Origin: CAYXRK01 sp964467615 | GTDB lineage: Bacteria; Hydrogenedentota; Hydrogenedentia; Hydrogenedentales; GCA-2746185 | Length of the DNA: 28,358 nt | NCBI GenBank assembly: GCA_964467615.1 | Contig: CAYXRK010000046.1 | Location: 1 to 28,358, forward strand | Direction: 5' to 3' | Shown here: in pieces, positions 7,392 through 15,980 of the stretch | Layout of the letters: each line of letters starts with the position of its first letter | Numbering within the stretch: the stretch's first letter is position 1 | Made by a program: the position numbers and the translations under genes | Notes under the pieces: generated by a model | What the model was told of the DNA's origin: nothing | The model's input: the letters and a program-made list of their open reading frames with translations, nothing else | Databases searched by the model: none

Positions 7392-8556
7392 CGGCGCGAT
7401 CATTGTTGGCGCGGCGACCGGGGCGGCGTTTCTTGCGATGGTCTACAACTTGCTCGTGCTCGAATATGAATCGGGAGAAGTCTATGCGGCGTACTCATCG
7501 TTTCGGCCGGATCCGGTCGGAGCGCGTGCGCTCTACGAATCGCTCGATTTGATCCCTGGGATCGAAGCCAGACGGAATCTGCGCGAGCTTACGCTGCTCG
7601 ATGAAGGCCGAGACTCCACACTTCTTATAATCGGTTCACAGATCAGCAAAGACTCGATCACGATGATCGAATCGATAGAGCAATTCGCCGAGTCGGGAGG
7701 CCGGGTGGTCATCGCGTTCCAACCGTACACGGCAAAACCGTTTGCTGTTGAAACGATGGAGCGGAACCAGGACCCGCGCCAGAGCGACCGCCAGAAGGAC
7801 GCACCGTCATTCATGCGAACAGCGGACATCGGCGAACGATGGGATTTCGACTACGGTTTTCAACCGTTGGAAACGGGCGATCAAGGCGCCACGCAGGCAG
7901 TTTATGTGACGTCCAAGAACGAGTCGCTGCCTATACCCGGTCGAGTGGCGTGGCACACAGCGATGTTTTTTGTGCCCAAGGGGGCGAGTGTCTGGAAACC
8001 GATATACGACCGGGGGCCGGGGGTCGTGGTGATGGAGCGCGGCTGGGGCGATGGTTCGATTGTGTTGAGTTCGGACTCGTACCCGTTTAGCAATGAGGCC
8101 CTGCGCGCTGACGGTGACGAATCTCTGCTCGCGTGGTTCATCGGCCCGTCGCATCGCGTTCTATTTGACGAGACGCACCTCGGCGCGTCGGAGAAGCCGG
8201 GGATCATATCGCTCGCGCGGCGCTACAAGCTGGTCGGCGTGGCGGCCGCAGTCGGGGCGGTGTTGCTTCTGGCGATTTGGCGCGCCTTGGTGAGCCTCAC
8301 GCCGAAGCATGATACGTTCGGCGTGGAAGCTCGCGTTCAGGGCCGCGACGCGACGGCGGGCCTTTCGGATTTGTTGCGCCGCGCTGTTCCGCCACGCGAA
8401 TTGTTGGCGACCTGCGCCGACGAATGGGAAAAGGCACAGCGGCACGCTACCGACGAGACCAAGGAAGTCAGTCGACTGGCACAAACGGACGCGGGACCAC
8501 TCGAAGGGTACCGGCGCATTGCAGCGTACCTAAAGGAAAGGAAGCGGCTATCGTGA
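7381..8556 (+). CDS. DUF4350 domain protein
   Basis: The start is taken as the GTG at 7381 (391 residues), nine bases after GAGG at 7368-7371 and overlapping the previous gene by 11 bases. A GTG at 7375 is an alternative, while the ATG at 7297 would overlap the previous gene by 95 bases. One membrane segment lies at about 5-27. Next is a domain with the DUF4350 pattern: SSFRPDPVGARALYESL, a LLIIGSQ strand and FAESGGRVVIAF, resembling a GATase/ThuA-like alpha/beta fold. A second membrane segment is near 281-305, and a helical cytoplasmic tail of about 85 residues follows. DUF4350 genes often neighbour moxR, as here. The stop overlaps the next GTG by four bases. The biochemical role is unknown. 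Confidence 0.8.
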   Translation: MRNSGAIIVGAATGAAFLAMVYNLLVLEYESGEVYAAYSSFRPDPVGARALYESLDLIPGIEARRNLRELTLLDEGRDSTLLIIGSQISKDSITMIESIEQFAESGGRVVIAFQPYTAKPFAVETMERNQDPRQSDRQKDAPSFMRTADIGERWDFDYGFQPLETGDQGATQAVYVTSKNESLPIPGRVAWHTAMFFVPKGASVWKPIYDRGPGVVVMERGWGDGSIVLSSDSYPFSNEALRADGDESLLAWFIGPSHRVLFDETHLGASEKPGIISLARRYKLVGVAAAVGAVLLLAIWRALVSLTPKHDTFGVEARVQGRDATAGLSDLLRRAVPPRELLATCADEWEKAQRHATDETKEVSRLAQTDAGPLEGYRRIAAYLKERKRLS

Positions 8557-9518
8557 ATGAATCGGTGCACCAGGTAAGAGAAGTCGTCGACCGTGCCCGC
8601 GTGGAAATCGGGAAGGTCATCATCGGACAAAAGGACGTCATCGGCAACGCCCTGATCGCGATTCTCTGCCGTCAGCACGCGCTCATCGAGGGCGTTCCGG
8701 GTGTGGCGAAGACGTTGCTGGTCCGCACGTTGGCGCGAGTGCTGGGGTGCGAGTTTTCGCGCATTCAATTTACGCCGGATCTAATGCCCGCGGACATCAC
8801 CGGCACGAACGTCTTCGACATGCAGCGAGGCGCGTTCACGCTTGTCAAAGGGCCGGTGTTCACAACGTTTCTCCTCGCCGACGAAATCAACCGCGCGCCG
8901 GCGAAAACACAATCCGCGTTGCTGCAAGCCATGCAAGAGCGGCAGGTGAGCATCGACCGCGAGACGCACGTGCTTTCGCCCAACTTCACCGTGTTTGCAA
9001 CACAGAATCCCGTGGAATACGAAGGGACCTATCCGCTTCCTGAGGCGCAGAAGGACCGTTTCATGCTGAAAATAGCGATGAATTGTCCGGACTCCGCAGA
9101 AGAGTTGGCGCTGGCGCATAGCATGTTGGGCGCGGAATCGCCCGAAGAGGTCCTGGAGCGAGGCGGCGTGCAACAAGTAATCTCGATGGACAAGATCGAG
9201 GAGGTGAGGCGGGGATTGGGCGCAATCGCCGTGCGAGACGAACTCGTGCAGTACGTCGTCTCTCTTGTGAGAACCACGCGAAGTCACGACAGCGTGTTGG
9301 TTGGCGCGGGTCCACGTGCTACGCAAGCGCTGCTCCTTGGGGCGAGGGCGACAGCCGTCCTGTCGGAGCGTGACTATGTAACGCCAGACGATGTCAAAAC
9401 CATGGCGTTGCCGGTGCTCGGGCACCGTATCGTGCTGAGGCCGGAGTATGAAATCGAAGGCGTGACCGTCGGCGACGTTGTTGCGCGCGTCCTGCGCGAC
9501 GTAGTGGTACCGAGGTAG
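8553..9518 (+). CDS. MoxR-family AAA+ ATPase
   Basis: The protein has 321 residues from a GTG at 8553 (GTGA overlap with the previous stop; AAGGAAAGGAAG just upstream). It carries the full set of MoxR motifs: Walker A GVPGVAKT (47-54), Walker B LLADEIN (107-113), an ITGTNVFDMQRGAF loop, sensor ATQNP (149-153), LPEAQKDRF (about 162-170) and the C-terminal lid helices. The length is typical. MoxR proteins are cytoplasmic chaperone-like ATPases that act on partners carrying von Willebrand A-type domains; the DUF58 protein encoded two bases downstream is the expected partner. This is the most confident assignment in the run. Confidence 0.95.
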   Translation: MNESVHQVREVVDRARVEIGKVIIGQKDVIGNALIAILCRQHALIEGVPGVAKTLLVRTLARVLGCEFSRIQFTPDLMPADITGTNVFDMQRGAFTLVKGPVFTTFLLADEINRAPAKTQSALLQAMQERQVSIDRETHVLSPNFTVFATQNPVEYEGTYPLPEAQKDRFMLKIAMNCPDSAEELALAHSMLGAESPEEVLERGGVQQVISMDKIEEVRRGLGAIAVRDELVQYVVSLVRTTRSHDSVLVGAGPRATQALLLGARATAVLSERDYVTPDDVKTMALPVLGHRIVLRPEYEIEGVTVGDVVARVLRDVVVPR

Positions 9519-9520
9519 GC

Positions 9521-10864
9521 GTGCTCATTCCGCGCACACGATTGATCGCCGCCACCGCGTTCGTCGCGATTCCCGCAAGCATTTCGGCGTTCGCGATTCC
9601 GAACGCGCAGCCATTCGCGGCGGCGGCGATCCTTCTGCTGGTCACGATTGCCGTACTGGACGCGGCCCGATCGTTGAGCAGCGCGGTACCGGCGATGCGC
9701 GCCGAATTGCCTGCGGTCGTGCGACTCACAAAAGATCGAGCAGGCGAAATCCCCGTTCATATCCACGTTGATTCGCCTCGATGCGAAACGATACGTATCG
9801 GCTTGAACATGCCGCAGGAGTTTTCCGCGGCCGCCGAAAGCATACTTACGCGATTGTCTTCGGACACGGCGCAGTCGATCGTGCCCTGGCCGTGCACTGC
9901 GGCGAAGCGGGGCTCGTTCGAAATCGAGAACGTATACATAGATCGAACTTCGCCTTGGGGGCTCTGGTCGCGGTACGACGTCTTGCCTGCACGGGCCGAG
10001 GTGCGGGTGTATCCCAATCTTGCGAAAGAACGACGGCATGCGCCCGCACTGTTCCTGAATCGTGGGCCCTTTGGCGTTCATGCGCAGCGGCAAGTGGGGA
10101 AGGGCCGCGAGTTCGAGAAGCTGAGGGAATATGCCCCGGGCGACGACTATGAGGACATTCACTGGAAAGCGACCGCGCGGCGTGGCAAACCAATAACGAA
10201 GGAATTCCAAATAGAGCGAACGCAAGAAGTGTATGTCGTCATCGACTCATCGCGGCTCAGCGGGCGCGAGATCACCGACGCCGACGGCGAGTCCATCACG
10301 ACACAGCTCGAGCGGTTCGTCTCCGCGAGCCTCGTGCTAGCGTTGGCGGCGGAACGGCAAGGCGATCTATTCGGTGTCGTCGCCTTCGATTCGCGCGTGC
10401 TGAAATTTGTCCGCGCCAAATCCGGGGCAGCGCACTTTAACACCTGCCGCGAGGCGTTGTATCAGCTGCAACCCGTGGACGTGAATCCCGATTTCGATGA
10501 GCTTTCCACGTTTCTACATTTGCGACTTCGCAAGCGCGCGTTGCTAATTCTATTGACGAACTTGGATGACCCGGTCCTGGCCGAGAGTTTCGTATCGGTG
10601 ATCGGGCTTGTCGCGCGGCGGCACCTGGTGCTCGCGAATATGCCCGCGCCGCCGGGTGTGCGGCCAATTTTTCAGGGGCCGACTGTTGCAGGCGTCGATG
10701 ACATTTACGAACGCCTCGGCGGGCATTTCCTGTGGCGGCACATCCAGTTCGTTTCGCAGCAGCTTCGGCAACGCGGCGTCGCGTTATCGCTCCTGGATCA
10801 CAGCGCGCTGACGGCGCAACTCGTCACGCAATACGTCAAAACGAAGCGGCGACAGGCGCTATGA
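9521..10864 (+). CDS. DUF58 (VWA-like) membrane-anchored protein
   Basis: The 447-residue protein starts at a GTG two bases after the moxR stop. Two hydrophobic segments near the N-terminus (about 8-27 and 32-47) form the usual hairpin anchor. A beta-rich section follows, with FEIENVYIDRTSPWGLW at about 133-149. The diagnostic DUF58 motif lies at about 202-223 (REYAPGDDYEDIHWKATAR), and a VWA-like domain starts at VYVVIDSSRLSG (about 237-248). Members of this family are typical substrates or partners of MoxR ATPases. Its stop overlaps the next ATG by four bases. Confidence 0.92.
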   Translation: MLIPRTRLIAATAFVAIPASISAFAIPNAQPFAAAAILLLVTIAVLDAARSLSSAVPAMRAELPAVVRLTKDRAGEIPVHIHVDSPRCETIRIGLNMPQEFSAAAESILTRLSSDTAQSIVPWPCTAAKRGSFEIENVYIDRTSPWGLWSRYDVLPARAEVRVYPNLAKERRHAPALFLNRGPFGVHAQRQVGKGREFEKLREYAPGDDYEDIHWKATARRGKPITKEFQIERTQEVYVVIDSSRLSGREITDADGESITTQLERFVSASLVLALAAERQGDLFGVVAFDSRVLKFVRAKSGAAHFNTCREALYQLQPVDVNPDFDELSTFLHLRLRKRALLILLTNLDDPVLAESFVSVIGLVARRHLVLANMPAPPGVRPIFQGPTVAGVDDIYERLGGHFLWRHIQFVSQQLRQRGVALSLLDHSALTAQLVTQYVKTKRRQAL

Positions 10865-11865
10865 TCATCAACGTCGAACGCTTCGTCGCCGCGGAACGAA
10901 CGCATTGGGACGAGCTCGAAGGGAAGCTGGGCGCATTCGAGCGAGACTCTGCAAAGGGTATGACGCTAGATGAAGCGCGGCGTTTCCACTACTTGTACCA
11001 GCGGGTCTCGTCCGCGTTGGCCAAAGTGGGGCCTGCGGCGGCGGATCGCGAGTTGCACGCCTACTTGGAACGCCTCGTCTCGCGCGCCTACGCCGAGATT
11101 CATGAGACCCGGCGGCGATCGATTGGGACCACGGTTCGAACCTGGTTTTTCCGTACGCTGCCGCAGACGTTTCGCCGGTTTCGCCTCGCGTTCTATGCGT
11201 CGGTCGGTATCACGATCATCGGCGCGGCATTCGGCGCAGGTGCGGTCTTGGCGGATCCAGGAGCAAAGCGTGTGCTCCTGCCGTTTCCCCACTTGCAGGG
11301 CGATCCGTCCGAGCGGGTCGCGTGGGAGGAAAACAGCGGCGACGAAATACGCGAGGGGGAGGCCACGTTTTCGGGGATGCTGATGTCGAACAACATTCGA
11401 GTAAGCATCAACGCAATGGCGCTGGGGATGACTTTTGGCATCGGTACCGTCGTCCTGCTCTTTTACAACGGCGTCATTCTCGGCGCCGTGGCGGCGGACT
11501 ATATTCGCGCTGGCGAGACCACGTTTCTGCTCGGCTGGCTATTGCCGCACGGCGCGGTGGAAATTCCGGCGATACTGGTCGCGGGGCAGGCCGGATTGGT
11601 GCTCGGTGCGGCATTGATCGGTTGGGGTGCACCGAGAACGTTGCGGGCGCGGCTGCGCGACGTCCGGGCACCGCTTGTCACGCTGATATTCGGCGCGGCG
11701 ATCATGCTGGTGTGGGCGGGGATCATCGAGTCGTTCGTGTCGCAGTATCACCGCCCGGTGTTGATATACTCGATAAAGATTTCGTTCGGCGTGGCCGAAT
11801 TGGCGGCCCTATATGTCTACTTCTTCCGCTTGGGGCGGAAGGCGGAGCTTGCGCCGCGTGACTGA
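10861..11865 (+). CDS. SpoIIM-family (stage II sporulation protein M-like) membrane protein
   Basis: The protein has 334 residues from the ATG at 10861 (ATGA overlap with the previous stop). A basic, helical N-terminal region of about 105 residues (FVAAERTHWDELEGKL) is followed by about six hydrophobic segments (near 110-131, 187-212, 222-240, 243-255, 270-291 and 302-323). The SpoIIM hallmark LLPHGAVEIPAI lies at about 227-238. In Bacillus, SpoIIM belongs to the DMP septal peptidoglycan-hydrolysis machinery. Homologues outside spore formers are widespread, often beside moxR and RDD genes, and their role there is not settled. Nothing else in the window points to sporulation. Confidence 0.9.
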   Translation: MIINVERFVAAERTHWDELEGKLGAFERDSAKGMTLDEARRFHYLYQRVSSALAKVGPAAADRELHAYLERLVSRAYAEIHETRRRSIGTTVRTWFFRTLPQTFRRFRLAFYASVGITIIGAAFGAGAVLADPGAKRVLLPFPHLQGDPSERVAWEENSGDEIREGEATFSGMLMSNNIRVSINAMALGMTFGIGTVVLLFYNGVILGAVAADYIRAGETTFLLGWLLPHGAVEIPAILVAGQAGLVLGAALIGWGAPRTLRARLRDVRAPLVTLIFGAAIMLVWAGIIESFVSQYHRPVLIYSIKISFGVAELAALYVYFFRLGRKAELAPRD

Positions 11866-12649
11866 CGGGACGCTGGAAATTCGGACGCCCGAGGGCGTGA
11901 CGTTTCGGCTAACGCCGGCCGGGATCGTCACGCGGGCCTTCGCGTGGATCATCGATTTAGCGGCCGTTCTCGTCATCATGTTCGCCGTATCGACGGTAGT
12001 TCAGTTCGTCGCGCTGTTGAGCGAAGACGTCTCCGGGTTCTTGGGCATCGTCGCGTACTTTGTCCTCAGTACGGGCTACGCGATCACGTTGGAGTGGGTT
12101 TGGCGCGGTCAGACCATCGGCAAGCGTCTCTTTGGACTTCGCGTGATTGACGCCGCAGGACTGCGATTAACATTCAGCCAGATCGCTATCAGAAATTTGT
12201 TGCGCGCGGCGGACATGCTGCCGAGTTTGTACCTCGTAGGCGGAATCACAGCGCTAGTCACGCGGCATCATCAGCGGCTTGGCGACATCGCCGCGAACAC
12301 CGTCGTTATCCGAGCACGGCAGGCCGCGCTGCCTCGAGTCGAGGCTATCGAAGCCGGAAAATTCAATTCGTTGCGCGATCATCCGAGATTGCAGGCGCAA
12401 CTTCGGCAGGCGGTTTCACCGGAGGAAGCAACGGTGGCGCTGGAGGCGCTGTTGCGGCGGGAGAATTTTGAGCCCTCGGAGCGCGTTCGCCTATTCCGGG
12501 AACTGGCAGAGCACTTTCGCGATCGAGTTCCGTTTCCCGACGATGTGAACCGCGGCGTAACGGACGAACAGTATCTTCGAAACGTTGTCGATTCGCTGTA
12601 TCGCCGTGACGCAGCACCGTCTACGCGAATGGCGGAACGTTCCGAATAG
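11858..12649 (+). CDS. RDD-family membrane protein with cytoplasmic C-terminal extension
   Basis: The protein has 263 residues from a GTG at 11858, overlapping the previous gene by eight bases; GGCGGAG (11841-11847) is a plausible ribosome binding site. An ATG at 11813 is a longer alternative with a 53-base overlap. RDD features are Arg26 and Asp33 in VTRAFAWIIDLAAV, GQTIGKRLFGLRV at 84-96, and the last Asp in RLGDIAANTVVI (Asp143). About three hydrophobic segments lie at 28-53, 59-79 and 118-134. A hydrophilic tail of about 110 residues (Arg/Glu-rich, helical) follows. This is the last gene of the run; it ends five bases before a convergent gene, with no terminator visible. Confidence 0.88.
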   Translation: MTDGTLEIRTPEGVTFRLTPAGIVTRAFAWIIDLAAVLVIMFAVSTVVQFVALLSEDVSGFLGIVAYFVLSTGYAITLEWVWRGQTIGKRLFGLRVIDAAGLRLTFSQIAIRNLLRAADMLPSLYLVGGITALVTRHHQRLGDIAANTVVIRARQAALPRVEAIEAGKFNSLRDHPRLQAQLRQAVSPEEATVALEALLRRENFEPSERVRLFRELAEHFRDRVPFPDDVNRGVTDEQYLRNVVDSLYRRDAAPSTRMAERSE

Positions 12650-12654
12650 CGGCT

Positions 12655-13611
12655 TTACTTGGCCAACTTGGCCAGCGCGTCCTGCACTTCTTTGTAATCC
12701 GGTTTAATCGTGAGTGCGTGTTCGTATTGCTCGCGGGCGCGTGCCGGATCGTTCATCCGCTCGTAGATCATGCCGAGCCGGAAGTTGGCGCCCTCGTGTC
12801 CGGGTTCGCCTTCTGCGGGTTCGTGCTTGAGGTAGTCCAGCAGGGCCTTCTCGCCCTCTTCGAGGTGCGTGGCGCTCAGCGCGGCGGCGCGGCCGATCTG
12901 ATACTTCGCGCCCCAGGCGTCAGCGTTATGCCCGAGCATCGCGTTGAAAATAACGAACGCTTCCTCCCACTGACCGAGGTTTTGCGCCTCCATTCCCGCG
13001 CGAAGGGCGAGGCCAAAATGTTCCGGGTACTTCGAGGAGGCTTCCTTCAAAACCGCGAACGCGTCGGCCGGTTTCTTCTGCGATTCGTAGACTCGCGCGA
13101 TGTTTATGGCGCCCGCAGGCCCGTCTAGCTTCTGGATTTCCTGCGCTTGTTCAAGGGCCTTTTCGACACTCCCGCCGAGAAACCCTGGCGCTTCCAAGAA
13201 AAAGTCGATGAGGTTCTCGCGCGATTCGAGGTCGTCCGGCTTCAATTCCACGGCTTTTGCAAACGTCTTATGGATTTTCGGCGCAAGAAAACCCTTGATG
13301 ATCATGTTCGCCTCGCGCGCATGAGAACCATAAGCGCGGCCGAGCCAGAGAACGTATTCGTGCTCGTCCGGTTTCGCCGCGACGACTTTTTCGAGCAGCG
13401 ATTCGGCACTGTCCCAATCCTTCAGTTCGATACCAACCCGCCCCATCCAGAACATCGTCACGATGTCATCCTGTGCGAGTTGCCCAAAGGCCTCTTTGGC
13501 CGCAGCATAGTCGCCCGCGTTGTAAGCGGCGATGCCTGTGTCCAACGTCGTTTCCGCAAACGCCGCACCGGCAAACAGAGTCACCCACACAATCTTTCGA
13601 CGCACACGCAT
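12655..13611 (-). CDS. Exported tetratricopeptide-repeat protein
   Basis: The protein has 318 residues. The ATG at 13611 is preceded on its strand by GGGAGAA. A short signal peptide (MRVRRKIVWVTLFAGAAFA, cleavage likely after AFA) is followed by repeated helical pairs of TPR type. Clear units include GIAAYNAGDYAAAKEAFGQL, AVELKPDD, ARVYESQKKPADAFAVLKEA and the final MIYERMNDPARAREQYEHAL with TIKPDYKEV. TPR arrays mediate protein-protein contacts; a periplasmic scaffold or peptidoglycan-related role is possible but not shown. Its stop faces the RDD gene stop across five bases. No partner is obvious; cysK lies about 105 bases upstream on the same strand. Confidence 0.82.
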   Translation of the reverse strand: MRVRRKIVWVTLFAGAAFAETTLDTGIAAYNAGDYAAAKEAFGQLAQDDIVTMFWMGRVGIELKDWDSAESLLEKVVAAKPDEHEYVLWLGRAYGSHAREANMIIKGFLAPKIHKTFAKAVELKPDDLESRENLIDFFLEAPGFLGGSVEKALEQAQEIQKLDGPAGAINIARVYESQKKPADAFAVLKEASSKYPEHFGLALRAGMEAQNLGQWEEAFVIFNAMLGHNADAWGAKYQIGRAAALSATHLEEGEKALLDYLKHEPAEGEPGHEGANFRLGMIYERMNDPARAREQYEHALTIKPDYKEVQDALAKLAK

Positions 13612-13716
13612 CGCAATTCTCCCGTTCGAATGGACAACATTGATTGGACAAGGTGCAGGACGAAAAGGTTGCGTGCGAAAAATGGGGCTGGCGGAAGCGG
13701 GTCTTGGTTACCCGGT

Positions 13717-14643
13717 TCAAACGTCGAATAGCGGGGTGGAGAGATAGCGTTCGCCGGAATCGGGCAGGATGGTGACAATCGTTTTCCCTGCGTACTCGGG
13801 ACGCGCTGCAAGGCGAAGGGCGACCGCCACCGCCGCCCCGCAGGAGATGCCGCTGATGAGGCCCTCCTCGCGCGTCAAGCGGCGGGCATATTCAAATGCC
13901 TCGTCGTTGGTCACTTTCTCGATGCGGTCGACCAGCGACATGTCCAGAATGTCCGGCTTGAAGCCCGCCCCGATCCCCTGAATTTTGTGCGGTGCCGGAG
14001 CGCCGCCCGAAAGCACCGGCGAATCCGCCGGTTCCACGGCGACCGTTTCGATGGCCTTGCCCTTGTCCTTCTTGATGAACTGGCTAACTCCGGTAATCGT
14101 GCCGCCGGTTCCAACGCCCGAAACGAATACGTCGATTTCGCCATTGGTGTCGTCCCAAATTTCGGGCCCGGTGGTGCGGCGATGAATACGAGGGTTCGCG
14201 GGGTTCTTGAATTGTTGCGGCATGTAGAACTCGGGATTTTGCGCTGCAATTTCCTCGGCCTTACGAATCGCCGCCGGCATGCCGCCTTCGCCGGGTGTGA
14301 GGATGAGTTCCGCGCCGAAGGCCTTGAGCATATTGCGCCGCTCGAGGGACATGGTTTCCGGCATCGTGAGAACGCAGCGATAGCCCCGCGCCGCGCAAAC
14401 GTAGGCAAGCGCGATGCCGGTATTGCCCGAGGTGGGCTCAATGATGGTGCTGCCCGGTCCGACGATTCCGCGCTCCTCGGCGTCCCAGATCATCGCCGCG
14501 CCAATCCGGCACTTCACGCTGTAGGCCGGGTTACGTCCCTCGACCTTGCCCAGCACACGCGCGTTCAAGCCCCTACTCAGGCGTTGGAGATGGACAAGCG
14601 GCGTCCGGCCGATGCTTCTACTGGCGTCTTCGAATATGGGCAT
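13717..14643 (-). CDS. cysK: Cysteine synthase A (O-acetylserine sulfhydrylase)
   Basis: The 308-residue PLP enzyme makes L-cysteine from O-acetyl-L-serine and sulfide in the cytoplasm. The PLP lysine is Lys44 in YSVKCRIG; Cys after the Lys is typical of CysK, where CysM usually has Asp. Other family motifs are the substrate loop EPTSGNTGIALA (69-80), the phosphate-binding GVGTGGTITG (176-185) and the C-terminal LPDSGERYLST. The serine usually found in GISSGAA (the residue contacting the PLP ring nitrogen) is replaced by cysteine in GISCGAA (about 265-271), a conservative but notable change. The length is normal. It is flanked by unrelated same-strand genes with gaps of about 77 and 105 bases, so it may have its own promoter; I saw no clear one. 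Confidence 0.93.
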   Translation of the reverse strand: MPIFEDASRSIGRTPLVHLQRLSRGLNARVLGKVEGRNPAYSVKCRIGAAMIWDAEERGIVGPGSTIIEPTSGNTGIALAYVCAARGYRCVLTMPETMSLERRNMLKAFGAELILTPGEGGMPAAIRKAEEIAAQNPEFYMPQQFKNPANPRIHRRTTGPEIWDDTNGEIDVFVSGVGTGGTITGVSQFIKKDKGKAIETVAVEPADSPVLSGGAPAPHKIQGIGAGFKPDILDMSLVDRIEKVTNDEAFEYARRLTREEGLISGISCGAAVAVALRLAARPEYAGKTIVTILPDSGERYLSTPLFDV

Positions 14644-14720
14644 GGCGAGAACTCTGTTGGGGAATTGGACCTACGATAGCAGCATTCGGCACAACAGGTG
14701 AATCGGTTCGACCGCCTTCC

Positions 14721-15878
14721 CTAACTATACGCCGCGATTCCGGTCATGCTCTGGCCGAGGATGAGCGAGTGGATGTGTTCGGTGCCTTCGTAGGTGAGGA
14801 CGGTTTCGAGGTCCACCATGCGGCGGCCGATGTGGTACTCGTTGTGGATGCCGTTCGCGCCCATGAGTTCGCGGCACACGCGGGCGACCTCGATGGCCTT
14901 GCGGCAGTTGTTCATCTTGCACAGCGAGACGTGGTGCGGCTTGATGCGCTTGGACATCTTCAGTTCGCCCAGCCGTTTGGCCAGACATTCCATGCTCGTG
15001 ATTTCCGCGGCCATCCACGCGAGTTTGTTTTGGATGAGTTGGTGACTCGCGAGGGGTTTGTTGTCGAATTGCACGCGGACCATAAGGTAATCGAGGCACT
15101 CATCGAGACAGCCTCGGGCCGCGCCCGCCACGCCCCAGCAAATGCCGTAGCGAGCGTTGTTCAGGGTCTTTAGCGCCGCGCTCAGCGAGTCCGCGCCCGG
15201 CATGAGTGCTGATTCCGGCACCTCGACGTCCTTTAGGTAGAAAATCGACGTGTCGCTCGTGCGAAAGCTCCACTTGCCCTTGATGCGTTGTGCTTCGAAT
15301 CCCGGTGTGTTCGTGGGTACAAGAAATCCCTTGATGATGCCCTCGAGTTTCGCCCACACAATCGCCACGTGCGCGTGGGAGGCGTTCGTAATCCAACACT
15401 TGGTCCCGTTCAGTACGAATCCGCCAGACGTTTTCTCGGCGCGCGTCTTCATTCCCGAGGGGTTGCTGCCGAAATCCGGTTCGGTCAGGCCGAAACATCC
15501 GATGGCCTCCATAGTCCCAAGTTTCGGCAGCCACTCGGCCTTTTGCGTGTCCGATGCATTGTCGCGGATGCACCCGATGACGAGCGATCCTTGCACGCTC
15601 ACGATGCTACGAAGCGCCGAGCTTCCGCGCTCGAATTCGCGGCAGACGAGACCATAGGTGATCGGGTCGAGCGTGCCTTCGGCGAGCATCTCCAAAATGC
15701 CGAGCGAGCCGATTTTCTCGTAAATGCCCTCCGGCAACAATTCCTTGTCGTGGCATTCGTTGATGCCGGGTAGGATTTCATTGTCGACGAACTTGCGAAT
15801 CTGGCGGATGACCGCGCGCTGTTCGTCCGACCAGTCGTCGTCCAGTAGAAACAAATCTGTCGAATAGGTCTCGGCCAT
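14721..15878 (-). CDS. Acyl-CoA dehydrogenase, glutaryl-CoA dehydrogenase-like
   Basis: The 385-residue FAD enzyme starts at the ATG at 15878 (AAGGA upstream; the longer reading to 15968 adds 30 unconserved residues). Acyl-CoA dehydrogenase motifs are CFGLTEPDFGSNP (about 128-140), WITNASHAHVAIVWA and the C-terminal helical domain. Several features match glutaryl-CoA dehydrogenase rather than other subfamilies: ALRSIVSVQGSLV with an Arg at 90, LNNARYGICWGVAGAA, LIQNKLAWMAAEIT, and the catalytic TYEGTEHIHSLILGQSMTGI with Glu364. That enzyme oxidises and decarboxylates glutaryl-CoA to crotonyl-CoA in lysine and aromatic degradation. No other gene of that pathway is in the window, so the substrate remains an inference. 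It lies about 100 bases downstream of folC on the same strand. Confidence 0.85.
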   Translation of the reverse strand: MAETYSTDLFLLDDDWSDEQRAVIRQIRKFVDNEILPGINECHDKELLPEGIYEKIGSLGILEMLAEGTLDPITYGLVCREFERGSSALRSIVSVQGSLVIGCIRDNASDTQKAEWLPKLGTMEAIGCFGLTEPDFGSNPSGMKTRAEKTSGGFVLNGTKCWITNASHAHVAIVWAKLEGIIKGFLVPTNTPGFEAQRIKGKWSFRTSDTSIFYLKDVEVPESALMPGADSLSAALKTLNNARYGICWGVAGAARGCLDECLDYLMVRVQFDNKPLASHQLIQNKLAWMAAEITSMECLAKRLGELKMSKRIKPHHVSLCKMNNCRKAIEVARVCRELMGANGIHNEYHIGRRMVDLETVLTYEGTEHIHSLILGQSMTGIAAYS

Positions 15879-15980
15879 TCGTGAAGGTCCTTTTGTGGTG
15901 GTGTGAAACGCCAATAGTGAAAACTCGGCGGGGCCGTAATTATGAGTTCGCGCGCGCCAACCAATCAATAACGCGGCGTC

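Noticed and set aside
10861..11865. SpoIIM homologue as evidence for endospore formation
   Set aside because: SpoIIM-family proteins occur widely beside moxR and RDD genes in non-sporulating bacteria, and no other sporulation gene is present.
13698..13714. Small inverted repeat just after the cysK stop (minus strand)
   Set aside because: Only a 5-bp stem, and the nearest T run is about 15 bases further on, so it is not a convincing intrinsic terminator.
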